Assembly: GCA_000231825.2 (NCBI GenBank)
Contig: JH720380.1
Span: 124,001-188,000 of the forward strand
Length of the DNA stretch: 64,000 nucleotides
Direction of reading: 5' to 3'
DNA from: Tetrahymena elliotti 4EA
Lineage: Eukaryota > Ciliophora > Oligohymenophorea > Hymenostomatida > Tetrahymenidae
Part shown: piece by piece, positions 26,574 through 38,342 of the stretch
How the letters are laid out: each line of letters starts with the position of its first letter
Numbering within the stretch: position 1 is the stretch's first letter
Notes under the pieces: model-generated
What the model was told of the DNA's origin: nothing
What the model saw: only the letters and a program-made list of their open reading frames with translations
The model's database searches: none
Position numbers and translations under genes: made by a program

Positions 26574-27102
26574 TTTCAATTTAAAATTCTTTTTTTATAT
26601 AGAAAAAAGAAAGTGTTTGTTGATTGATTGATATATTTTAAACCCTCAGAAGATACATTATTCTTCAATTAAACTATTATAATCAATTACAAAACAAATC
26701 ATTTTAAAAAATATAAAATCAATTTCAACAGTTTTTTCCCTATTTATTAGTATTAAATGCCATTTAATAACTTATAAATACTAGTTGCCACAAAAAAAAC
26801 ATGTATAATTTGAAAATGTTAATATTAAAAAAATGAATTTGTTATTTCTTAATTTTATAAAAAATGTACTTTTCATGTAAAACTGAATAAAATATAATTT
26901 TTTTTTTCTTAAATATGAACATAAGCTTTACAATAAATATATTCACAAAAATAAAAAATACAAAAACAAAGTATTTTAAAAAATAAAAAAATAATATTGA
27001 ATGAAGTAGATAATTTTTTAAAAACATTAAATTATAAATCATATTTTAAATAATTTAAAAACTATCATTATAAATTTATTTGTACTTATTATATAATTTT
27101 TA
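26574..27102. other. AT-rich spacer
   Basis: Short spacer between two minus-strand genes. The 66-residue standard-code frame within it is pure background composition. No feature is supported. Confidence 0.5.
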
Positions 27103-30100
27103 TCATTTTGAATCAATTCTAATATATGGTATTTTAGTAGTTGATTCTAGTTCTTTACCCATTTACTTTAAAGAAGCTCCAAATTATTCACTTTAATTTA
27201 AAAATATTTTTAATTTTATTGATAATTGATTGTATATATTTATGTTTACTCTTTGTTGATAAGACTAACTTTAGATAAAATATTAGTAGTGCTCGTTAAA
27301 TATTGTTGCAACTTTTAGATACTTGCTAAAGTAATAGAAAGACCACTTTTTTATTGAAATAAAGTTCACTTTTTTAATATTTTAAAATTTTATAATGTTA
27401 CTCGAATCTTAATTTAAATATTGAAAGACATTTCAACTACTAAATCTCATCAATTACTTATTTAAACCCTTAGTCGTCCATTCCAATATTACTTTATTAA
27501 TATTTTAAAAAATTTTAATTTTTTTATTTTCATTAAATCTTTACTTCATTTTTAAGTGCAGTCTTTGTAAATTATTAAATCCTTTTAATAACTGAGCAAC
27601 GGCATGTTAATCATCTTAACTAATATAATCATAGCTTTTTTTATAGATGATAAATAAATTTTTGATAAATTATTCATAATTAATTAATACCTCATATCTA
27701 TTCTAAACTCTTTGATTTTTTCCTTTAAAATATTATCTTAAAGTGCTCTAATAGAGTCTTGGTTAATTTTCATATCAAACATTCCAAGATAAATTTTTTG
27801 TAAGTTTTGTAATTTGTTAAAGCATTAAGAGAATTCGTTAAAACATAAGCTGTCTTCTAATTTTGCTTTACTTTTAGTATTATTAAAATATTGAAAACAA
27901 TAAATAAATCCTTGTTTTTAAATGAATTACTTTATTTCTAATCTTATTTCTTTCAATTTTTTCATCTTTGAAATCGCTAAGTTACATTGATTAAAGCATT
28001 CTCTTTAAACACTGCATTCACTAAATATTTAACAATTTTAATTTCTCTAAAAATTTTAACTAATTTAATAATTACTTTAGGCACAAAGTTAATTTCTCTA
28101 ACTATGATTTTTCAAAAAGAGCAGACGGGACATGTTCTGTCTATAAATTTCTAAAATAAATTTAAGAAATATTTAAGTAAATATTTAATCCAATATTTAT
28201 TTTACTTAAGAGATAGGTATAAAGTATTCAAGTGACTCATATTTTAGATTGTTTGAAACAAATCTTTTAGAATACCATTACTAATTTCTGTATAGCTATT
28301 GTTAAATTCATATTAAAAGAAAGAAAAAAATGAAATCTATTTTACTCCAATAATAGCAATAAATTTCTCATAGTCTGATTTGAATTATTGAGATTTTGTA
28401 TAAATCTATTAAATACTTGCTACTCTCCAACATAATTTCCACTTTATTATTTAAAAAAAGTTAACTAAGTTTATTAAATTAAAATTACTAAAATTTAAGC
28501 TATAATTATTGCAGGATTAAATTATCAAACATTTGTCCAAAAAACTCCAATTTTTCTGATTTTGCCTATATTACTCTAATAAAAATAAATAAATATAAAT
28601 ATATTGTTTTTTGCTTTTAATACTATTATGCAGCTTGATTATTAAATGGCAATCCCCTGTTCTATTGATTTTAGAATCTTTTTTTAAAAGGATTAATTAA
28701 AAAAAATATATTTAAATTAAAAAAAATGATCTATTATATCTCAATCAGGTAAATTACTGTATCTAGTTAAAAGGAGCCTATCTATTTTATTGGGCTTAAA
28801 CTGGCCTATTAATATTATTTATTTATATTTTTTTATCAAATTGATAATAAAATGAATAATATTACAAAACAACTACTGCAGGCTTTTCTCCTATTTTTGC
28901 TGAGCTTTTAAATTAAAAAATATTCATAAAAGCAAATAATTAAAATTAAATTAAAATACTTTAATAAAAGCTCAAGGTTATTTAGTTTTTTTAAAGACTA
29001 GAGTGTCTTTTTCATTGCATTCATTTGATAAAAAGTGCACTAGAATGAACTTAATTTAAAGCAATCAATTATTTGAAATAAAATAATAAAAATCCTACTT
29101 CAAATCAAGCTTCAAGCTTTATAAATTTTCAGTAGTCTATAATGAGTTTAGTATGTTAATAACCTCTTCTTCGTAGACTATGTTTCTATAACTAAATTAA
29201 TAAATAAAACGTTTGTTTTAAGGATTTAATCAATAATTGTAATTATATTTTTAAAATTTTTACCAGAAGTCCAAACTAAAGCTTACAAGGGATTTATTAT
29301 TTGATTCAATAATTGGGCAGATCAATTTTGATTAATTCTACTCAGTATTATTAATTCTATTAAAAATAGTTATTAATATTTTTTTTTCTTCCACTAAAAT
29401 GCTTACTAGAATTATAATTTAATGAAACTAAGATTTGGCTTATTCCTATACCAAGACTATTCCTATGAAAAGAAGGCTTCATCAATACAATTATTGCTAA
29501 ATTATATCAAAATAGTATTTAAGAATTTAAAAAAGCAAAAAAGACATAAAAGAATAAGAAATAGATAAATATAACTGTTATCATTCATTTTATTTAGTAA
29601 AAGTAAAAAACTTTTAATATGATTATAATAAATCAAATTTTACCTGTAGTCTAAATCAATGTGAGTTATTTGTTTTAAATTAGATAATCCTTATAAGGCT
29701 TTGCTGATATCATTACCTCTATTAGTGTTACTTAGAAATATTTTTTTTAGCATTCTATAAAAATTATGAAGTTAAATTACTTAAAACAAAGAGATATCTT
29801 ATTAAGTTCATTATAATTTTCTAATGTTTGACCAAGTAGCTAATCGAAGTCTTATGCCAAGAAATTTTTTCTATTTTTTTAAGTACAAATGATTCTAATT
29901 TATAATAAAAACAAAATTGAATATTACTTAAAGTTCAAAGTAAGATCTCTAATTTATTTAGACTACTTAAGGTTTATGATGAAAGTTTTTGTAATTTCTG
30001 GATTTATCTTTGAGTATCTATTATTGTAAATCATTTTAATTTTTAATTAAGTATGATAAGATATTATACGAAAAATCTAAGTTCAATGTGAGTAAATCGT

Positions 30101-33099
30101 TCATCATAATATTTTTTAATTAAGGTCCTTCATGTGTTACTAAATTCAGATTATTTTCTTAGAATTCTTCATATTTAATTTCTTACTAACTTTCACTTAA
30201 TAAATCCCTAAAATTTAAAAATTGATTATCAGAAAAATATATTAAATATTTTAAACTTACGAAACATTTAATTTAAGAGATTAGATTTTATCTAATTGAG
30301 AAATATTATTAATCAACTCCACTTTATTTTTCAGTTTAGATCCCCTTTATTATTTTATTTATTAACATTTTTTGTTTAAATTTATTTTACTGTAAACTTA
30401 TCTCTAAAGAACTTAGTTTCTTTAAAAATTTGCAATCTTCAATTTTTAAGAATTCAATGCTCTTGTTGAAGCTGATAAATAAAAACATTTAAACTTATGA
30501 TTTTTATTTTAAATTAACTACTCTAAATTTATAGAATATCCACTTATTTAATTTCCATCATACTCATAAAGGTTCTTCAAGCTCTCTTGATTAACACCAC
30601 ATTTTCTTTTAATAAAAAGAAGCTTAAATATTATCTTAAAATTTAAATTTACACCAAATTCAAATGAACATTTGTTAGCTGATTCTACTTTTGATTGAAT
30701 TCTTTTAGTTATTCTAAAATATCATCTGTCATTGGATAGCCACTTCAAATTATTAAAAAATGATTATATTTATTAGATAGAAAGTGAGATTATATTTACC
30801 TGAAATTTAACTAATACCCATTTAACTAATCCATATTTTTTAAGTTGTTTAAAAATTGCTTCAATTATTAATCTGATTAAAATATACTAAAAAAGCTAAT
30901 TACTTAAACAAAATAGATGCTTAAAAATTTACTTTTTGTTGATGAACAAATATTGGAGTTTCTTTGAAGCTAAAATATCATCGAAAATAGTTTCATCTAA
31001 TTGACAGTCATCAGTTTTAACATAAAGAGCTGAAGATCTATTCTTAAGTACATTAAGATAAACGACTTTGTCTAATTAAGCAAGCTAATTAAGATGTTCT
31101 ATTCCTTATTCATCAATAATATTTTCTCTATAAATTTATATTGAAGCTACTTAAATACCAACTGAAAACAAATTTTATTTACTTTAAATTGATTTAGATT
31201 TTTTGCAATTATTTTTGATCAGATATTTTAATTAGGGATTAGCTTAAATGCTTAGCATCTTCACCATTAAAGAAATTACCACTTTTCATAAAGATAGATT
31301 GTTTAAATTTTACTGATTGTAATTTTTTTACCTAAATTTAAGATCAATTTCTTCTATGCTAGTCATTGATTATAAATTGTTTGCGAAATCTTTAATGGGA
31401 TATTATATGCTGTCTTCACTAAAATGATTTAAATAATCATTAAATTCTTAATAAAATTTTTTAAATTGAATTACTGGATATCAATTTTCAATCTCTAAAT
31501 TTTAGTGAAAGAAATACGAGATATATCCTAAAATATTGATTCAGATGATGCTTTGATCAGAGGTAATGTAATGCTAATATTTTCTAAGGTCTCCTATACT
31601 TATTTTCTAAGTTAAGAAACTTTTTAAAGAGAGTCAGGCTTTACAATGACTATGTTTTTATCAAGTTTATCATTTATTTTCATTAATTTTTCTTCCTATT
31701 AAGTCTTATTCTATTTAGAAAGTATTTTTTACATGTAAATAAATGTTAAACTCTCTTTTTGAAGTAGATAATTGACAAGATTGATAGAACTTATTATAAT
31801 AGAAATCAAACTTAAGATAAAACTAAATATGGGAGGAACTATTGTACCACTACTATTTCCACTCCACATTCCAAGTTAACCATTGTTAATAAATTAAATT
31901 AACAGTTAAGGCATACTCTCAAAGATAAATTGAATGATTTGTGAAATTTAGATGATTCCTTGTATCTTTTCATTGCTTAAATATTAAAGGAAGGTTGATC
32001 TCCTATAAATTTAATATAATTCATCCTAAGTAAATTCCTCTACTAGTTACTCCTACTTCTTTTTTTCAAAAACTGCTTCAGCAACATTTTAAATGCCTTA
32101 ATTACTTTAAGTCTTGGCCTTATTAAATATTAAATAATAAAATTTCATCAAGAAATATTTTAAAATAGACTTAATTTTTAATTCAATAAAAAGTTACATG
32201 ATTAAACAAAGGTTAAGATTTTTCTTAATAAAACAAATGACTCGAAGTTAAAGAATTCTCTATATCAGATTCTTTTAGATTAACTGAAGCGACTAATTAA
32301 TTCGAATTTAAAGGTATTATTGAGGCTTTCTAGCTAAAGGATATATAAGCTTCCTTTCTCAAGGCAGAGTGGATATTGTGTGAAAGCCTATTTGTGAATT
32401 TTTTATAGCGCTTAGTAAATATATTCTCATAGTGCTGAGTTATTTAGTCATTTTTCTTAATCTAAAAAAACAGATAAACATGAAGCAACTTAAAATACTA
32501 AATGAGACCATAAAAGCAACCTAATGGAGAGTATCTTAAGAGCTTAAAAATCTGCCACCACTCATTTAACTTGAACTTTAAAGATGCTTTTACAAACTAC
32601 CAAAATGTCTCAGATCTATCTATTTGGCTTTAATAATAGCATACTTTTTTCATTTCTTATTCTTCTAGTTATAACTCCATTAAATGAATCCTGATGAAAA
32701 CATATGTCCATGATATCATCTAACAAAAAGGTTGAAAAGCAACAAAAAATATTGAAGCTATTTTTATTTCTTCTGAGGATTTTTTAGAGTTAGCTGCATA
32801 ATCTATATCAGTTAGTATATCTAAAAAGCCTAATCCTACTGAAATAAATATTATGACTAATGAAATATAATCTTAATACTCTTTTTTCATAAGTTCTGAT
32901 TGTAGATATTAAATTTAATAATTTAAGTAAAAACTTTAATCAATTTAAAAAAAGTGTTATTACTTTTGTTATATTATTGAATGAAATAGCTATTGGCATT
33001 TCTAATAGTCTGAAATCTTTAAATACAACAGTTTTTAGAAATAATCATCTTGCGATCTTTCTATAAAGTGAATAATTTAATATTATCTATCTCAAACAT
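27103..33099 (-). CDS. Multi-pass (XK-like) membrane protein with C-terminal leucine-rich repeats
   Basis: ATG 33099-33097 (MFEIDNIKLFTLQKDRKM). Exon 1 joins exon 2 in phase (YNK|KLMKKEYQDYISL). The N-terminal about 450 residues hold hydrophobic segments DYISLVIIFISVGLGFLDIL, IASIFFVAFQPF, GCFYGLIQYFKLL and IVPPIFSFILSLISIII. The short motifs GFLDILTD and FESMPQLLIQF recall XK-related proteins, some of which are phospholipid scramblases; that assignment is inference. From about 31500 downward the gene becomes a long chain of leucine-rich repeats (ISFTKIQRLKIDI, SMTSIEEIDLKFR, SNLKQITHIDLDYR, TENLQSLKLDLK). Most are carried on their own exons, with phase-2 donors AG|GTAAA just after the strand (31332/31331, 30800/30799, 29644/29643). 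The last exon ends YIRIDSK then TGA 27105-27103. I did not resolve every exon, and a split into two genes cannot be excluded. Confidence 0.72.
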
Positions 33100-34332
33100 T
33101 TTAAAACTGTTGCTTATTCTAAAATTTTAAATGATTTTTATCATATCTTGTTAAAAATTGAATTTTAAAAGAATCTATTTTAGATTTCAAATTCTCAAAA
33201 AATTTTTACTTTTTTTCAATAATATTAACTATTTTCAACAATTTTCAACAACTACAATTATTATTCACACAAACAATCTTTTTTTAATTTTTATTAATAT
33301 GTTTTAATCAAAAGTAAATTTATCTCTTTAACACACAAAGAAATTTAAAATGACTTTTATGATGTTGTTAGTTTAAAATTTATCTAAAATTACTTACTCT
33401 TGAAATATCTTCAAAAGACATATCTAATGATTCTAAAGATTTAAGCTTGGTTTACTTTAGAAAATGTGTATTTTTTAAAATTGATAATTTTGTCAAGTAA
33501 AAATGCTCTTTCCAAATTTCTATATAAAATTTTGTATTTTTTGTGATATTCTGAAATAAAATTTATTTTGTGAATTATTTAAAAAATTATGGGATTTTGG
33601 TAGTGTTAAAATGATTTTTTCTAATTAGTTTAAAATTAAATTATTTTATTTATTTTAAAAAAATCTTAGAATGAAAGTCTTAAAATAATATGATTCTTTA
33701 TCTAATCATTTTTTTAATACCTGGGGTTTTCTTTTCAAAAATAAAATCAAATTTGAGTAATTAATTTATGCTAAACTGTCTTACTAGTAATAGTAATTAA
33801 TTATATTTTGGATACATCGTACAAAAAAGTGTTTTTACTTCAAACAATAATTAAATTAATAATTTTTATTTGGTGTAAATTTTATTTTGGCAGAATTTTT
33901 TTTTGATTGATTAAAATGTATTTTCTTTTAGACTAATTTATTATTTTGGCGAATTTTATAAATGGTTAATTAAAAAGAATAAATTAAAATTTTTTGATAA
34001 AAATAACACAAAAAACTGATAGGTAAAGCTCTAAATTTTAGAAATTATATTATTTGTAGTGTAGCTAGCTAAAATCATAAAAATATCTTCAAATCTTATC
34101 ATGATGTAAGTTGATATAATTTATTTTTCAAAGAATACCAAAAATTTACAATTCCTGAAAATCAAAATAGTAAAAGACAATTACACTTAGAAATTTTAAG
34201 GCTATTAATTAATTAATAAATTAACTTGATTAGCATAGAAGCAAAATATTTGATTAAAAAAGCAAGTAAAATAGGAGTTTGCAAAAAAAACTTTCATATA
34301 ATACAGAAAGATAACATTGCTAAGTTTTTGAA
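33100..34332. other. AT-rich spacer between divergent genes
   Basis: Separates the starts of the XK/LRR gene (minus) and the cyclic-nucleotide-binding gene (plus). No exon, RNA or motif is supported. It should hold both promoters. Confidence 0.5.
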
Positions 34333-37300
34333 ATGGATCAGGATTATGAAAGGTAGAGCCAAACGAGTTTTGATAAGATTGAAATGTAAGAAACATTGTT
34401 TAAGCTTTTATCATATAATAAAAACATCACATAAAATTCGATTGATCAAATATTTGATGAAATAAAGTTCAAATAGTTTTAAAAGGATGATATCATTTAC
34501 TCAAAATGTAAATCAAATTGATTGAGATCAATATTTGTAATATCTGAATATTTTATTTATAGGCTAACAAATAGAAGAGCTATCCATCCTGGTTTATGGA
34601 AGTATTGGAATGTATAAATCTATTTACAATAAAGGTATTGACACAAAAGAGTAGGTCTTAATCTAAGAATTCTAAAAAGGAGGAGTAATTGGATTAAAAA
34701 ATCTTACACAGCCAATGAGTTCATTTGAAGATTATAGTTACTCTTGCATCTATCCTTGCTTAGTAGCTACTGTAAATAAACAAATGTTCAATTAATATTT
34801 AAAAAGGCCATTTGATAATTTTGTTAGAGATGGTGTGCTTTTCCTTAAATAAATACCTATGCTGAATTGTATATCATATAATAAGCTTTAATAAAACTTC
34901 TATTACATGTCAATATACCAAGCTCAAAGAGGTTAAGTAATATACTAAATAGAGGAAGCTCATAGGGATTTCTATATTCTGATGGATGGATCAGTTGCAG
35001 TAAAATATTTATAGGCTTATCTATTCTTACTAAAATATGTTTAATAATAATTTCTAAAAGTCCTACTAAAAAGTTAAACTGAGAACATCTGGTTTTTCAC
35101 AATTTTTAGAAAATTTAGGTGAACATGAATAAAAAATATTGTCTAACTCAGTAAATAATTAAGAGAATAATACTTCCAGATCTTTAAAATAAGCAGAGAG
35201 AATGGTTAAAGTAATACAATTTAGATTTAATTTTAGTACTGATATTAACTTAAAGCAAATGAGTGATAGATTGATAGATATTTTAGATTTATTAATTTTA
35301 TTTGATGGATATTATTTTTTGATATTTAAACCATTAAAATAATTTGATTAAGAGACTTTTGAAAATTATTAACCATACAAAAATTTATCTTTGCAGGGTG
35401 TGTTTTTAATTGTTTCTTTAATTACTTCAAATCATATTAATTTTATGCATTTTTGTCAAGTCTTTTTTTTTTTGATGATATTTATTCTTTTATTTCTTAA
35501 ATTATCATTCTATTTAATATTGCTTTTCAAGAGTGATTTAAACATGCTATTCTTTTTTTAAAATACATAATGAAAAAAAATTTATATTTTCTTTGAAAAT
35601 ATTTGAAAAGATTAGAGAATACCACCAAGGAGAGTACTTTGGAGAATAAGAAATCATTTAAAATAAAAAAAGATAATTTACTGTTATCAGTGAAGGGAAT
35701 TCAATAATATTAAGAATCACTCCATATTTATTCTAAAAGCTAATAAAAGAAGACTAGGAGTGTTGGAATATTTTAAATCAGCAAACTCAAGCTAAAGAAA
35801 AAATAATTGAGTAGCGTAATCAGAAATTTTAAGCATCTATTAAGATAGTAAATGATAATAATGATTTTATGATTCACAAAAATAGCTTAAATTTCACTAT
35901 AAATTCTATCAAAAATTTAAATTTTAAGGGTATAAATAATAAATTTTAACTTTTGGGTAAGTAATAAATGCAGAATTAGTAAGCCTAAACTGATGAATCT
36001 ATTAATGCCCTTTCTAATTAAGATTTATAATTTCCAACTTCTTCTCCAAAAAACCCTAAGAGCTTAGTAATACTAGATTCTTAAACTAGACTTACTAACA
36101 CTTAGTCTTCAACAAATGCACAAAGTCTAACATCACGTTAAATAGAAAGCTAACATTCCCCTTTTTCTTAATCATAAAATCCCCCTTTTTAAAGGAAAAA
36201 AAAAAAAAATTTAAGTATGATACCACTTTAAAGTCTTAATATTATCAATGAAAACTATTTTTAAGATAATAATTCTAAAAATAAATCAGTAAAAGATTTA
36301 GATGTCTACAATAAACAAAATTAAAATATTATTTTTTAAACTTCTCCTAGACAATTTACTTAAAATAAGATAGTTAAATCTTTAAACAAATAATTTAATC
36401 TTCTCAATCTATAATCTGAAAACACAACAAATACTCTTTAGCTAAATGAATCTAAAGATTTAATGGAACTTAGTATTAAATAAAGAAATTCTAGTACAAA
36501 TAACATAATGATTTCTTAAATAAATGATTCAACTTTTAATATGTAAACTGATACAAAGACTAAGCAGAGTACTCAAAAAAGATAATTAAGAACTTCAGCT
36601 CTAAAGGAAAGAATTGGCAGTTAAGATTTTATTTTTGATAAAAACTAAAACTCTTCTGTAGCATTTACTGAGTAAGCTATAGAAAATGTTAACGATTTAC
36701 TTAAAATGAAATTATTTTCTGGTCCATGGTAATCAAAAAATATTACAGAAGATATGTTTCAGAAGGAAGAAAATGGGAAATTTATTTCCAACATGAAATA
36801 AAAATTAAAAAACTCAAAAGATACTGTTGACTAATCTCAAATAAAGTAAGTAGGGATCATAGATAAGCATACTGAAAACTTTGCTTTAAACTTAAAAAAT
36901 GTCTTTTATAGAGTTTTTAACAAGAAAAACATTTCTAAAGAAGAGGCTTAAAAGGGACTTGAAAAGTAAGTTATAGATGAAGGAATAAAAAAATATATAA
37001 AATCATATTCTTCAATCTAAAATAATAAAAAATAAGTTGATTACTTAAAATAATAAAGGTTAAAATATAATGATTAACTAGCAAATGTAATATATGGAAG
37101 GGTTAAAAAATTTATAGAAAAAAAAAATGAAGACACTTCATCTTAAAATACTCCTAGAGTAATAGCATACAAATCTGTGTCCTAAATAATGTAACAAGGT
37201 TTAGATTAGTAGTATGGTTCAGAATTTAATTTAAATGAAGAAACATAATTGAACTCCAATAGGACACAGCTTAAATTTCCATTCTCTTTAACTCCTTTGA

Positions 37301-37836
37301 AATATAAATATATCAACTAGAATACAGAGGGAATAGATCAAAAAGATTTGGAAAATGAGGAAATAGAGATTAAGAGTATTTCGTCACCAAGAGTTTTGAA
37401 TATAGAATATAAATAGAACAGTAGCCCTATTCACTTAGAAAATGAAAAGAATTAAAGTCCAAGAATAACAAGGAGGTAATAGGCAGAGATATCTTAATAA
37501 GTTTATCCTTTAAATATGGGTTTAGAAAATATTTAAAGAAATATACATAAATCATATTCCCCAAATACTAAAACAACACAAAACAAAAAGCCATCAACAA
37601 CTTTTAGGAATGATTTGAGGTGTTCTTTAAAATTAGATCCTTCTACTATGTGTTTGTTGAAGAGGCATGAATTAAACTTATCGCTGAAAAATAGATTTTA
37701 GTCAGTGTCAAGAAGCTCTACATAAATTGATTGCCAAGCATTATAGAACAGCGGAGTGTTCAAAATAACATAGCTAAAAAATAATTAGCAATAAATATTA
37801 AAAACAATAAAATAAAATAGAATTAATAATTACTGA
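34333..37836 (+). CDS. Protein with repeated cyclic-nucleotide-binding domains
   Basis: Exons 34333-34507, 34563-34999 and 35061 onward are joined in phase; a further intron lies at about 35398-35533 (limits uncertain); the last exon runs to TGA 37834-37836. The start is MDQDYERQSQTSFDK. Domain 1 (FKQFQKDDIIYSK, then YGSIGMYKSI) is followed by domain 2 (FLKQIPMLNCISYNKLQQNF, RGQVIYQIEEAHRDFYILMD). Domain 3 contains YHQGEYFGEQEIIQNKKRQFTV, whose Glu and Arg match the phosphate-binding cassette of cAMP/cGMP sites (FGE...R-x-x-T). No kinase, channel or exchange-factor domain is seen. The remaining about 700 residues are disordered, Ser/Thr/Asn/Gln-rich, with a short helical segment near LKNVFYRVFNKKNISKEEAQ. 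It probably acts as a cyclic nucleotide receptor or scaffold in ciliary or cortical signalling (inference). Confidence 0.87.
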
Positions 37837-38342
37837 AATCATAAAAAAGTTAATAAAAGATATTAAAATTATATATTTATATAATTTATATTTAAAAAAT
37901 TAAGTAAGTTATCACTACAAGAATATTATTTAGATTTTAATATAAAAGCTAAAAACGTTATGAATTTTAAAGTAATTTTTACAATTAATTAGTCATCATC
38001 AAATTTTCTAGAGTTTTAAAAATTTAGTAAATTTTATTAAGTTTACTAATGTTTGTCTTATATTCAGTAGACTACAGAGAAATTATCAAAAAAAAAACTT
38101 TTGATTAACAACTAATTATTGTTGAAAATGCTTAAAAAGTTATTTGTTTAAACAAAAATTTAAAAAAACATCATAAACAATCAATGATAAAATATTCCAA
38201 AAAAATTTTCTTTTGCATTTTTTTGATAAATTTGGAATAAAATTATTTTTGAAGAATAAAGTTGAATTAATTTTTTTTATTAAAAAATACAAAAAACAAA
38301 ATTAAAATTTTTAGGTTTTTTTATTTATTTTTATAATGAATT
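37837..38342. other. AT-rich spacer between convergent genes
   Basis: Holds the 3' UTRs of the CNBD gene and of the following minus-strand gene. Nothing else is seen. Confidence 0.5.

Noticed and set aside
34226..34465. 79-codon basic ORF starting TTG
   Set aside because: It overlaps the CNBD gene start in another frame; the ATG at 34333 opens the frame that continues into the cyclic nucleotide domain.
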